From the NCBI GenBank assembly GCA_052148715.1, contig JBKQHQ010000008.1:1-64000 (forward strand): a stretch of DNA of 64,000 bases, read 5' to 3'. Below the pieces are notes generated by a model, which saw only the letters and a list, made by a program, of their open reading frames with translations, made no database searches and was not told the DNA's origin. A program made the position numbers and the translations under genes. This stretch comes from JBKQHQ01 sp052148715. GTDB taxonomy: Bacteria; Pseudomonadota; Alphaproteobacteria; Rhizobiales; Xanthobacteraceae. Below are positions 8,701-17,686 of the stretch, in pieces. The number at the start of each line of letters is the position of its first letter. Within the stretch, counting starts at the first letter, position 1.

Positions 8701-9756
8701 CTACACCAAGACGTCAGTCAAGGGCCGGCGTGGCGAATGCGGTACTGTCGGACCCCGCCCGATTCGCAGAATGAGCTGCGGATATAGCGCCGTTCCGGCC
8801 TCCTCCGCGAGACGCCGGCGCAGCTCGTGGACCTCGATCGGTTGATTCAGATACGACGCGCTGAAGCCGGCCGCCGCGACAGCCAGCAGCACGCGCTCAA
8901 GCGCTTGTCCGGTTGCCAGCCACGACTCGGCGTTGTCGACGGTCGTCGACAGCACGGCGATAAGCGGCGAGCCGCGCGCCAGCGCTTCGTGGGTTGCCGC
9001 CACGCCGTGCCCGACATCAAAGGTGCGGATCACCATGGCGACGATCGGGGTCGCGGCGTCGACCAGCGGATTGATGCCTTGTGAATAGGCCGGCATTCCG
9101 TCGCTGCTTCGGGAGGGCTGAATCCAGCTTGCAAGCTCGCGCCGGAAATGCGGATCACTGAACTGCCGGCGGTCGGCTTCGGCGACGAGTGCGGCGATGC
9201 GCTCTCGATCCGCTTCGGACCGTGCAAGGCTGATATCGACGCCTTCCGCGGTCGCCGCCGAGCGAACCTGGTCCAAGAGATCATCCGGAGGAGGCGCATC
9301 GACGAATGCCAAACGGTTGGTCGCCCGCAACGTCATTGCGTCGAAGAGCTGCCCGAGTTCGGGGTTGATCGATCCAGAGCGAGGAAACACGATCCGCGCC
9401 AGAATATCGGGATCCGTCGACTGCGGGAATGGCGTGACCTCGATCGGAACCGCGAAGTGCGAGAAGACGACGCGCAGATTGAACAGCGCGGCGCCGCAGC
9501 TGATGATCAGCTCGCGGTCGAACGGGTCGATGACTGCGAGGCTGCGGGACCGATCGGCACAGACCAAGAGCTCGTCATCGACGATCACGAACCGCCACGG
9601 CTGGGTGTTGTGACTCGATGGCGCCAGGATGGCGTAGCCGACGGCGAAGCGCGCCTTTTCGGCCGCCGTTCCGTCGCCGGGGAAGTCGGACGGGCCGATA
9701 TTCCATGCCGCCAGATTGCCTGCGCTCATGTCCAGTCGCCCCAGCGGTTCATTCAC
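8701..9756 (-). CDS. nitroreductase-fold protein (Acg-like)
   Basis: A protein of 351 residues belonging to the FMN-binding nitroreductase superfamily in its Acg-type, tandem-domain form. The N-terminal ILAPSSHNTQPWRF block (about residues 43-57) is the recognised phosphate/FMN-contact motif. The second half carries another degenerate nitroreductase half (from about residue 245), ending with YPQLILRIGRG. In mycobacterial Acg the second half acts as a lid and the protein may sequester flavin rather than reduce substrates. Start uncertain: GTG 9756, or ATG 9729, which removes nine residues. First gene of a probable operon with the acyl-CoA ligase. Confidence 0.75.
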   Translation of the reverse strand: MNEPLGRLDMSAGNLAAWNIGPSDFPGDGTAAEKARFAVGYAILAPSSHNTQPWRFVIVDDELLVCADRSRSLAVIDPFDRELIISCGAALFNLRVVFSHFAVPIEVTPFPQSTDPDILARIVFPRSGSINPELGQLFDAMTLRATNRLAFVDAPPPDDLLDQVRSAATAEGVDISLARSEADRERIAALVAEADRRQFSDPHFRRELASWIQPSRSSDGMPAYSQGINPLVDAATPIVAMVIRTFDVGHGVAATHEALARGSPLIAVLSTTVDNAESWLATGQALERVLLAVAAAGFSASYLNQPIEVHELRRRLAEEAGTALYPQLILRIGRGPTVPHSPRRPLTDVLV

Positions 9757-9897
9757 TTTGGTCCGAACATGCTTGCACCCGATCCCGCGATCCCGTCAAT
9801 GTGGACGGCGGGCGAAGGCCGCAACAAGTCGCATTTTGCGAGCCTTCCACCAACCGCTACGTCGGGCAGGCGCGCGCGACCGTCCGTTGACGGCCGC

Positions 9898-12420
9898 TCA
9901 GCGATCCGCTTGGGCCTCGGGGGGGCTTGCGGCCAATAGAGCGATAGAGCGTCGCAACGCGGCGATCAGCGCCGCACTGTTCGGCAGGTGCTTCTCCTCG
10001 GCCTCGAGGATCCGCATGAAGCCTCGTTTCTTCAACGCCAGGATCGCATCGGGTTCGCAATTCATATCAAGCCGAGCCGAATTGCAGACGATGTCGATCA
10101 ACCGATCCAACGCGTGAATACGTCCCAGGAGGTAATCGTGCTCGCGATAGGCGCGCGAGAAGAATGCCGCGAAATGAGCGAAGCCAACACCTTTGAGACT
10201 GCCGCTCTTGCCGAATTCCGGGAGTGTGCCGGCATCCTGCGGGCTGATGCGATCGATCAGGATTTTGTTGAACTCGCCGACTTCGCGCCACGTCATGAGC
10301 GGGAATGTCAGAACGTCCCAAAATGGAAATCCGAGGTAATTGATCAGGACGTCCCGTCGCGCGTCCGGATGCCAGTGCTTGGGGTCGGTGGTGGCCAGCA
10401 GCATGTCGACGTCGTTGGTGCTCGAATCAAGACCGATCTCTGCCGACAACTGATCCACGAGAATGTCGATGCGTTCCCGGTGACGTCCCACGAATTGGCG
10501 GGCGTACCGTTTGAGGTCCTCGGCATCTTCGGGTGCGGGCGCGGTCGTGAATAGGCCTGCGACCAGATCGCGGGTCGAGGCCCTGAAGGCTTCGCTGTTT
10601 TCGCAGCGGTTGAGGACATCCAGGCAGTCGTAGAAGCTGCGCTTCAGCCGGTCGATGACCGCCCGGTCGAAGCCCTGGAAATGCCGCTGGTCGAAGTCCT
10701 GGTAGAGCCGATTCTGCCCTTCGATCATGAAGTGCAGGCGTCGCTTGCGGTAGTCAACGTCGAAAGCGAGCAGGAACTTCACCCAATGGGGAACCTGCTG
10801 TGCCGCCGCCGTTTCGAGATGCACGGCTTGATGACTTTCCCTGCTATAGACCGTGCCTGTGGCAATCGCCCAGGCGTCGATGATTTCCGCGATGGCGCGA
10901 GCGAACGGCGATTGTGCGGGTACGCCGCGCAGCGTCGCGATCAGGCTGCTGACGAACGAGCGGACGGACGCAAGCTTGAGGCGCACATAACCTTCGTAGG
11001 CGAACCCGGCATCGGCGCCGACTTTGACATTGACCCGTTCGCGCCACGAACGGACTTGCTCGGACGTGATCGGTTGATCGAACGATGTCGTGACGATGTC
11101 GGCAACCAGTCGGCTGACGTGCGGCCGCGCATCGTCGATGATGGCGCCCAGACGATTGGTCCGATCGTTGAAATTGTTCACCCAGTTGATCTCATCGGTC
11201 ACCGGCTCGGCGCTCGGCAGGTCCGACAGCGCGGCCTTCAGCGTCGAGAAAAAGCCCGGAAGATCGCGATGGGCCGGAATGCCCGGCGGCGCCGGGTCGG
11301 GGTCGATATAGACCAGCCGCCGGTCGACCTCCCGATATGCCGGACGGCCGCGAATGGCGGTGATCGCCTCGCGAAACGGCCGATTGTTGAGCACGCTCCC
11401 GTCGAGAAAGCAGGCGGAGGTCGGATCGATGTTCATGCGCGTATAGGTCTCGAAATTTCGTGCGATGAATTCGGCTCGATTTCGCCACGCGACGGATTTC
11501 CGCGCGAGAACGTCGTCCATCTCGCTGATCTGCGCCGGCGGGAAGGCGCCGGGGAACGACGATGTCGCGCGGGCCGCGAACGCCAGGGCCGGCGCATTGT
11601 CGGTCACGAAGTCGCTGATGACTTCGCCGTTCGCCCGCCGCTGATAACGAAAGCGCAGGACGTGCCGGTGCTCGCGCTCATGAATGATGGGAGGATCGTG
11701 AATCTGAACGAGCTGCTGATGGCCGTAATGGTCGGTGACGGTGACGAACAGATCGAGCCGGTGGCCCGAGGGCAGCAGGGACGCCAGCCGGTGTCTCGGC
11801 TCGCCCATCGCGGTGACCGCATCGTACATGAGCTCGGCCATGCGTGGGCCGCTGAGCGGCGGCTTGAACCATCGCGACCGCACGAAGAGCGAGAGCTTGC
11901 GTCGGACCTCCCGATCCTTGATCGACTCCCAAAGGCCCGTGGCTCCCAGCAGCCAGACAACGGGTTTGAGCACCAGCTTGCTACCCGCACGCGCGCGCGC
12001 TTGCGGGGCGAGGAGGTCGCTGATATCCGCATAATCGAGCCAGAGGTCGCGCAGCGCCCCCATCGGCAGATCATGACTCAAGGCGCGCGCCAGCATAGCG
12101 CCGTTGATGCCGCCGGCCGAGGCTCCAGCGACGATGTCGACGATGACCCGCAGCTCGAGGGTGCGCCCGATATCGCGCAACAGCTCGAAGTAAATTTCAT
12201 CGGTATCATATTCGGGATCGTTGCGATCGACCTTGTCGAAGAAAGACGCATTCGATCGCACGGCACGATCTTCGATCGAATGCAGCACGCTCGAGGCACG
12301 CACCAGCTTGAGGATCTCCTTGCTGATCCCATGCATGTAGACGGCGAGCGAAACGCCGCCAAAGCATACCAGCGCGATCCTGAGCTCTTTCTCCTTCAAC
12401 GGCTTCCTCTTGCCCAGCAA
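9898..12420 (-). CDS. large patatin-like protein with DUF3376-type C-terminal region
   Basis: An 840-residue cytosolic patatin-related protein, far longer than ordinary patatin lipases. The patatin domain covers about residues 14-350. It has the oxyanion loop CFGGVSLAVYMHG near 19-31, the nucleophile elbow G99-A-S101-A-G103 and the catalytic Asp in DGS (D340), so a Ser-Asp dyad is intact. The remaining 480 residues match the long helical region seen in patatin-related proteins of this type. Probable lipid acyl hydrolase; substrate unknown. The track start is TTG 12420; a second TTG at 12399 has a better AGAGGA upstream and may be the true start. Divergent from the UPF0182 gene. Confidence 0.8.
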   Translation of the reverse strand: MLGKRKPLKEKELRIALVCFGGVSLAVYMHGISKEILKLVRASSVLHSIEDRAVRSNASFFDKVDRNDPEYDTDEIYFELLRDIGRTLELRVIVDIVAGASAGGINGAMLARALSHDLPMGALRDLWLDYADISDLLAPQARARAGSKLVLKPVVWLLGATGLWESIKDREVRRKLSLFVRSRWFKPPLSGPRMAELMYDAVTAMGEPRHRLASLLPSGHRLDLFVTVTDHYGHQQLVQIHDPPIIHEREHRHVLRFRYQRRANGEVISDFVTDNAPALAFAARATSSFPGAFPPAQISEMDDVLARKSVAWRNRAEFIARNFETYTRMNIDPTSACFLDGSVLNNRPFREAITAIRGRPAYREVDRRLVYIDPDPAPPGIPAHRDLPGFFSTLKAALSDLPSAEPVTDEINWVNNFNDRTNRLGAIIDDARPHVSRLVADIVTTSFDQPITSEQVRSWRERVNVKVGADAGFAYEGYVRLKLASVRSFVSSLIATLRGVPAQSPFARAIAEIIDAWAIATGTVYSRESHQAVHLETAAAQQVPHWVKFLLAFDVDYRKRRLHFMIEGQNRLYQDFDQRHFQGFDRAVIDRLKRSFYDCLDVLNRCENSEAFRASTRDLVAGLFTTAPAPEDAEDLKRYARQFVGRHRERIDILVDQLSAEIGLDSSTNDVDMLLATTDPKHWHPDARRDVLINYLGFPFWDVLTFPLMTWREVGEFNKILIDRISPQDAGTLPEFGKSGSLKGVGFAHFAAFFSRAYREHDYLLGRIHALDRLIDIVCNSARLDMNCEPDAILALKKRGFMRILEAEEKHLPNSAALIAALRRSIALLAASPPEAQADR

Positions 12421-12934
12421 GTGTTCTGATTGCCCGATCTAAACCTCGATTTCGACCGTCTTCTGGCCGATTCGACAATAGAAGACGGCTGGGAAGGTAA
12501 GATCAATTCAACCGACAACGCCGAGTCCATTCACGCGGCGGGAGATGCGTGCATTTGGATACCACGGCGAGAGTCGCCAAATCGAAGGAAGTCTTCGGCC
12601 ATCGCAGCCTCCAGCCAGAAGCATAAATAATAGCGATTTTCCGGCTTCCCTGGAAGACAGGCGCGAGTGCGGAATCGAAAACCTTAATGAATGGCGCCGA
12701 ACGACCGAGCACTCTGACCGACGGTTGTTTCCAAATGGCGCAGTTGGTGCGGGCAGTTTTTGATTTGCCTCAAACATTTACCGTCAATTTGCGATGTACA
12801 ATACGTATTTGAGGAAGAAAATGAATTCCGCATCGAATATGGCCCATTTTTATCAACGCGAACTAGAAAGCATTGGCATATGCGGAATGTCGGCTGAAAA
12901 TTCTTGATCCGCGCCCGCCGGAGGGGACGATCAG
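12421..12934. other. divergent intergenic region with an AT-rich tract
   Basis: About 514 bases between divergent genes; its base composition dips well below the surroundings between roughly 12750 and 12870. It holds an inverted pair CCTCAAA (12768-12774) / TTTGAGG (12808-12814) around a TACAAT (12797-12802) that could be a -10 box. A weak -24/-12-like match (TGGCGC-N5-GTGC, 12736-12750) lies upstream. Presumably it carries the promoters of both flanking genes; none is secure. Confidence 0.4.
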
Positions 12935-15760
12935 ATGTTCGAGATGACCTACCTGTTCGTGCTCGTGTTGGCCGCGGTGCCCTTGGCCTCCACATTGATG
13001 CAGGGGGCCGGCGGCAATCACGTTGCGTTTGTGCGCCGACTCTATCGCGATGCCGCCTATATCTTGGCCGCTGTCCTCGGGATCATCGCCTTTGAAGCAG
13101 CGCTTGGCATCTCCCTCGAAATCTATTGGTTTGACGAACTGGGCCAGAGCCATCGCTATTGGCTGTCGCTTGAATATCGCGTGGCAATTTTCCTCGTGGT
13201 CGCCTTATTGGTCGGCTTGTTCATCGGCGTCAATCTGCAGGCGCTGTGCCGGCCGTATCCGCTGGTCCCGGCAAGCGCCCCGTGGATCATCGGATTCGCG
13301 TTCGCGGCCGTCGTCGGATTCCTCGCGACGCCGCTCTGGATTCCTCTCATGCGGCTCCTTGGCGCGACGCCGGCCGGCGTGGTCGATCCGGTGCTCGGCA
13401 AGGATGTTTCCTTCTACCTGTTGGCATTGCCCCTCTACGACGACGTTGTCGATACCGTCATTGCGATTCTTTGCGTCGCGATCGCGCTTTGGGTGGGCAT
13501 CGCGATGGCCGCTCGCCGCGGAACGGCTGCGTTCACCCACCTGCTCTATCAAGGCGGCGCCTATCTTCCGAAACGGAGCATCCGTGTTCCGTCGCCGGAG
13601 CAGGCCTGGGCGATTTGGATACGGCAGGGCATGGTTCTCGGCGCGCTCCTGTGCGTCGCGCTCGGGGCGAGCCGGTTCTTGGCCCGCTATCACCTCGTTG
13701 TGGATGGGCATTCGAAGGTCGTGGCCGGCGCCTCCTATGCCGACGTCAATTTCTGGATACCCGGATACGACCTCGTGGTCGTGTGTTGGTTCGCAGCCGC
13801 CTTGCTCCCGGCGCTGGCGGCGCTCATTCCGCGGTTTGGCGCTTGGTTGTTGCTGCGTCAGTCGCATTGGCTCGCGCCGTTCGGGGCGCTGGCGATCGTC
13901 TACGCGGGGGCGTTCGTGGTTCCCGCCGCGATCGAGGATCTCTATGTGGGGCCGAACCAGATCACGTTGGAGCAGCCTTACTTGCTCCGGAGCATCGCCG
14001 GCACCCGCCGGGCCTTCAACCTCGAGGGGCCCTTGGTCGAAGAGCGGGAATTCGCGGTCTCCACGAAGCCGTTAACCGCCGCCGATTTGGCAAAGGATGC
14101 CGCGACCCTGCAGGACGCGCGCATCTGGGACTGGCGCGCGCTCGAGCCGCAACTGCAGCAGATTCAGGGCCTGCGGCCGTATTACACGTTTCGTGGCGTC
14201 GACATCGATCGCTATGAGATTGATGGAGCCGAGCGGCAGGTCATGATCACTGCGCGCGAGCTCGATGTCGAGCGGCTTCCGGCGCCCGCCAAGGTCTGGG
14301 TCAATCTCGCGCTCAAATACACGCACGGGTATGGCGTCGTCGCGGTCCCGGTGAACGAGATCGATGCCAGGGGCAATCCGGTCCTCTGGGCGCACGATAT
14401 TCCGGTCGACGCCAAGCGGGACCTTTCGGTGAGCCGCGGCGAGATCTATTTCGGCGAGCTCACCGAAGACCATGTCTATGTGCGCACCACCGAGAAGGAA
14501 TTCGATTTCCCGCAAGGCCAAGCCAACGCCGAGACGGTGTACCAGGGGAATGGAGGAATCGTGCTCTCCGACGTGTGGCGCAAGCTGGTCATTGCCCGCG
14601 CGTTCGACGGCTTGCGGCTCTTCATCTCGGGATATTTCACGCCCGAGAGCCGAGTGATGCTGCGTCGGAATATCGTCGAGCGGGCTCGGACGCTCGCCCC
14701 GTTCCTGCGCTTCGATCGCGATCCCTACATCGTCGCCGATGGGGACCACTATTCCTACATGCTCGATGCCTATACGACGTCCGAGAACTATCCTTACAGC
14801 GAGGCCTATCAGGGATCGCTCCCCGCCTTCCGCGGGTACAACTATCTGCGCAATTCCGTCAAGGCGGTTATCGATGCCTATAACGGCTCGGTGACGTTCT
14901 ATGTTTTCGATCCGCACGATCCGATCATCAATGCCTACCGGCGGATACTGCCCGAACTTTTCAAGGACGCGCGCGAGATGCCGCAGAATCTGCGCCGGCA
15001 TGTCCGCTACCCGGAGGATATCTTCACGGTGCAAGCCGAGATGTACGGCACCTACCACATGACCAACCCGACCACCTTCTACAATCGCGAGGATCGCTGG
15101 GAGGTCCCACGCGAGCTTTATCGAAGCATCGAGATCGCGATGCTGCCCTATTATGTGACGGCGCAGCTACCCGGTTCCGGCAAGCCGGAATTTCTGCTGA
15201 TGCTGCCCTTGTCGGTCGCCGGCAAGAACCAGATGGCGGGCTGGCTCGCGGGTCTGTGCGATGGCGATAACTACGGGAAAATGGTGGCCTTCCGCTTCCC
15301 GAAAGGAACCTTCATCGACGGCCCGGCGCAGGTGGAATCACGGATCAGCTCGGACAGCCGGTTCTCCGGGGATCTCACGCTTTGGGATCAGCACGGCTCG
15401 CACGTCATTCGCGGCAATCTCATTGTGCTGCCGCTTGCTGACAACCAGCTCATCATCATCGAGCCGGTCTATATCGAGGCGGAGCAGACCAGGATCCCGA
15501 TGCTTGCCCGCGTGGCACTGGGACAGCTCCTGCCCGATGATCGCAAGATCGAGTGGGCGAGCACACTCACCGACGCCGAGCGTCTGCTCGTCGGTGCGTC
15601 AACGCCGGCGGCCGCCGTAGCCGGCGCGCCGGGAGCGGGCAGCGATACGCTGGAGCGCGCACGCGCGCTGTTCCGCGAGATGCAGCAGGAATATGCGAAG
15701 GGCGACTTCGCGCGCTACGGCGAGCTGCTCCAGCAGCTCGGAAAACTCTTGCAGCAATGA
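12935..15760 (+). CDS. UPF0182 family large membrane protein
   Basis: A 941-residue protein of the uncharacterised UPF0182 (COG1615) family. The N-terminal third (residues 1-330) contains about seven hydrophobic transmembrane segments. The rest is a large soluble region carrying the family's most conserved blocks (around YTTSENYPYSEAYQG, NAYRRILPELF and DIFTVQAEMYGTYHMTN). Near the C-terminus it has a variable Ala/Gly linker and a helical tail. ATG 12935 follows GGAGGGG at about 8 bases. No function is established for the family. It stands alone, so context gives no clue. Confidence 0.92.
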   Translation: MFEMTYLFVLVLAAVPLASTLMQGAGGNHVAFVRRLYRDAAYILAAVLGIIAFEAALGISLEIYWFDELGQSHRYWLSLEYRVAIFLVVALLVGLFIGVNLQALCRPYPLVPASAPWIIGFAFAAVVGFLATPLWIPLMRLLGATPAGVVDPVLGKDVSFYLLALPLYDDVVDTVIAILCVAIALWVGIAMAARRGTAAFTHLLYQGGAYLPKRSIRVPSPEQAWAIWIRQGMVLGALLCVALGASRFLARYHLVVDGHSKVVAGASYADVNFWIPGYDLVVVCWFAAALLPALAALIPRFGAWLLLRQSHWLAPFGALAIVYAGAFVVPAAIEDLYVGPNQITLEQPYLLRSIAGTRRAFNLEGPLVEEREFAVSTKPLTAADLAKDAATLQDARIWDWRALEPQLQQIQGLRPYYTFRGVDIDRYEIDGAERQVMITARELDVERLPAPAKVWVNLALKYTHGYGVVAVPVNEIDARGNPVLWAHDIPVDAKRDLSVSRGEIYFGELTEDHVYVRTTEKEFDFPQGQANAETVYQGNGGIVLSDVWRKLVIARAFDGLRLFISGYFTPESRVMLRRNIVERARTLAPFLRFDRDPYIVADGDHYSYMLDAYTTSENYPYSEAYQGSLPAFRGYNYLRNSVKAVIDAYNGSVTFYVFDPHDPIINAYRRILPELFKDAREMPQNLRRHVRYPEDIFTVQAEMYGTYHMTNPTTFYNREDRWEVPRELYRSIEIAMLPYYVTAQLPGSGKPEFLLMLPLSVAGKNQMAGWLAGLCDGDNYGKMVAFRFPKGTFIDGPAQVESRISSDSRFSGDLTLWDQHGSHVIRGNLIVLPLADNQLIIIEPVYIEAEQTRIPMLARVALGQLLPDDRKIEWASTLTDAERLLVGASTPAAAVAGAPGAGSDTLERARALFREMQQEYAKGDFARYGELLQQLGKLLQQ

Positions 15761-15847
15761 AATTTTGTTCGGCTGCGAGTTCGTCCCGAACGTTCCAGCG
15801 CGACTCCAACCTTCGCCCGTTCGCAGAGCTAACGGCGGGTTGACGGC

Positions 15848-16810
15848 TTACCACTCCAAGCCGGCTTGCAGGAACCCGCCATACCGATCGGTCGTGTAGG
15901 TCAGCAACTGACTGAAGCTGTCGATGGCATTGGTGTTGAAATGCCACCACCGGCCGCCGATCCCGATGTGAAGGTAGTCGGTGACCTGATAGCTCAAGAG
16001 TGCTTCCGTCTGGAAGCCGGTGCCGTTGCCCGTCGCCGGGTCGGGACCCCACGTAAAATAGTGCGTGTCGAGAGCGCTCTGCGATGTCCAAACATAGGCG
16101 AACTCGCCGGTCAGCCTGAACCGCGGCGACAGCAGTACATCGCCGGTCACGCCGAGGCGCAGGCTGTTCCACTTGTCCTGCTCGGTGACACCGAGCACCG
16201 AGGTCGGAACATTAAAGGGAGGCGCACAGACCGGATTCCCAGCATTCTGGGTGCAGCCGTAGGCATTCGCCGTCTCCTGCCAGTAATGGTAGCCGATGAA
16301 AGCGCCGACCCGCATGGCGCCGGACACATCGCCCGCGCGAACGGCCCGCGCCCAATTATCGTCGAAGAGCGAGTAGCCTAAGTCGATGCTCGCATAGCCG
16401 AGGCTGCCCGTGAGGTTGCTGGTCGTATTCGAATACGGCACGGTCAGGGGCGGGAAATCTTCATCGATCAAATTGCCGCTGGAAATGACGCCACCGCCGG
16501 CATAGCCCTTCAGGAAGACGCCGGTCAGAGGACCGTACGAGCCGTCGACGCGGAAATATGCCTCGCCCGAATTTGCGGTCATTCCCTGGTAGCTGAGGCG
16601 GGAGACGAGCAGCGACGTGGTCGTGTCGCCGTAGTAATTGTAGCCGTTCTTGGCCGAGCTGTACCAGTAGCGGGCGCCGAAGTCCCAGAGCCAGGCGGGA
16701 GGCGGCGCCGGCGTGTACACCGGCGCGTCGCCCGGCATATCGGCGGCCGACGCCAAGCGGGCCGCGAATGCCACGGCAAGCGCAACGCAACTGATCAAGC
16801 GCCTGTTCAT
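15848..16810 (-). CDS. outer-membrane beta-barrel protein
   Basis: A 320-residue exported protein. ATG 16810 begins a signal peptide (ISCVALAVAFAARLASA-A) and cleavage gives a mature protein starting ADMPGDAPVYTP. The rest alternates polar and aromatic residues as expected for beta strands (WDFGARYWYSS, YFRVDGSYG, GVFLKGYAGGG, RLGVTGDV, FRLTGEFAYVW, LHIGIGGRWWHF). It ends in an aromatic residue (..FLQAGLEW), a signal for BAM insertion. Similar proteins are common in Nitrobacteraceae-like genomes without assigned function. The frame extends upstream of 16810, but that extension has non-coding character. Confidence 0.85.
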   Translation of the reverse strand: MNRRLISCVALAVAFAARLASAADMPGDAPVYTPAPPPAWLWDFGARYWYSSAKNGYNYYGDTTTSLLVSRLSYQGMTANSGEAYFRVDGSYGPLTGVFLKGYAGGGVISSGNLIDEDFPPLTVPYSNTTSNLTGSLGYASIDLGYSLFDDNWARAVRAGDVSGAMRVGAFIGYHYWQETANAYGCTQNAGNPVCAPPFNVPTSVLGVTEQDKWNSLRLGVTGDVLLSPRFRLTGEFAYVWTSQSALDTHYFTWGPDPATGNGTGFQTEALLSYQVTDYLHIGIGGRWWHFNTNAIDSFSQLLTYTTDRYGGFLQAGLEW

Positions 16811-17211
16811 GTCGGTTCCGCGGTCGATGTGGGACGCCTGAAGAACGCCATTGAGTGACTGATTCGTCTCCACAGGATTGAGCGAACTTGCCACAGGTTG
16901 AGCCTGATCGCCACCGACGCCGTGGCGGTAACGGGCGCGGCCGGCGCGCCCCGGGCTCCGCCGGCCTCGAGCTCGGCGTAGTCCGACACCTCGCGGCCGG
17001 GCGCGCGACCGTTGCGCACGACGATGCGGACGTGCTGCGGGCAGCACATCAGCTCGTTCAGCGCCACCAGCGCCGCTCCCTGCAGCGTGATGCGTAATTT
17101 CCACGCCTCCCGAACATCGTGAAAGGCCGCCCACGTCGTCTCGGGTGCGTATCGCCGACACACCGTGCGCCCCGCGTCGATCGCACAATCTTGCAAACTC
17201 TCATCGGGCAA
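16807..17211 (-). CDS. hypothetical protein, possibly a real small gene or remnant
   Basis: An open frame of 134 codons from TTG 17211. Its first 90 codons have strongly coding-like third-position GC and a plausible protein composition (ETTWAAFHDVREAWKLR, LVALNELMCCPQHVRIVV). The frame continues upstream of 17211 to a stop near 17345 without an ATG or GTG, reading PFAHPTYNKRYLLQRARVPH, so an N-terminal part may be lost. Its TGA overlaps the ATG of the outer-membrane gene (ATGA at 16807-16810), which could mean coupling. I recognise no family; a decayed gene is as likely as a live one. Confidence 0.3.
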   Translation of the reverse strand: MPDESLQDCAIDAGRTVCRRYAPETTWAAFHDVREAWKLRITLQGAALVALNELMCCPQHVRIVVRNGRAPGREVSDYAELEAGGARGAPAAPVTATASVAIRLNLWQVRSILWRRISHSMAFFRRPTSTAEPT

Positions 17212-17417
17212 GAGGCGGTGCGGAACGCGCGCGCGCTGGAGCAGGTAGCGCTTGTTGTAGGTAGGATGAGCGAACGGAATGGAGTCACGGCTTTCATTTT
17301 CCGCTGACGCAGGAGGCGCAGTTCCGGTTTGGGTCGCGGCTGCTCAACACAGATGCAGGAAAACGTCGCTTTTGCCCAGCACTTGATCTTTGGAGCGCCA
17401 TCGGAAGGTGATAGATA

Positions 17418-17450
17418 ATGGGTGCTCTGACCAAGCAGGGCAGCTTCTGA
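17418..17450 (+). CDS. possible 10-residue leader peptide or small-RNA ORF
   Basis: ATG 17418 to TGA 17450 encodes MGALTKQGSF. GGAAGG lies about 9 bases upstream and a UUCG-loop terminator follows at 17474. There is no run of a single amino acid codon as in classical attenuators. Its reality rests only on the spacing of these three elements. Confidence 0.25.
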   Translation: MGALTKQGSF

Positions 17451-17473
17451 ACCTCCGGACCCCCGCTGTGGCT

Positions 17474-17499
17474 CCCCGCTTCGGCGGGGGTTTACTTTT
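17474..17499 (+). terminator. intrinsic terminator with UUCG tetraloop
   Basis: Perfect 6-bp GC stem CCCCGC (17474-17479) / GCGGGG (17484-17489) closed by the stable TTCG loop and followed by GTTTACTTTT. It points to the plus strand and ends a transcript that begins somewhere between 17300 and 17450. No long plus-strand gene precedes it. Confidence 0.7.
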
Positions 17500-17686
17500 G
17501 GCCCGGCCGTGACGGCTCCGATCCGCCCGCGTAGGCCGACCGGGATGGTACGCGTCTTGCTGGTCTGCTACCCTGGTATGTCAGGCTTGGGATGCAACAA
17601 GTTGTCCCGTTAAGAGCAGGCACGCTGCCGAGGCGGGGCTTGGCCGCGGGAAAAATCGGCGAAGGTTTGAAGGGGAATCGAGCAGG

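Larger units (their letters stand above)
17212..17686. other. intergenic region holding a tiny ORF and a terminator
   Basis: Apart from the upstream extension of the frame at 16807-17211, it contains a 10-codon ORF (17418-17450, ATG..TGA) preceded by GGAAGG. This is followed 23 bases later by an intrinsic terminator. The arrangement fits a small transcript or leader rather than the 5' region of the next gene. Confidence 0.4.

Noticed and set aside
10681..12429. 582-codon plus-strand open frame opposite the large patatin gene
   Set aside because: The patatin reading is supported by catalytic motifs; the opposite frame is Arg/Gly-rich with no known domain, as expected of an antisense shadow at high GC.
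12736..12750. Weak -24/-12 match ahead of the UPF0182 gene
   Set aside because: Two departures from consensus and about 185 bases from the start codon; likely chance.
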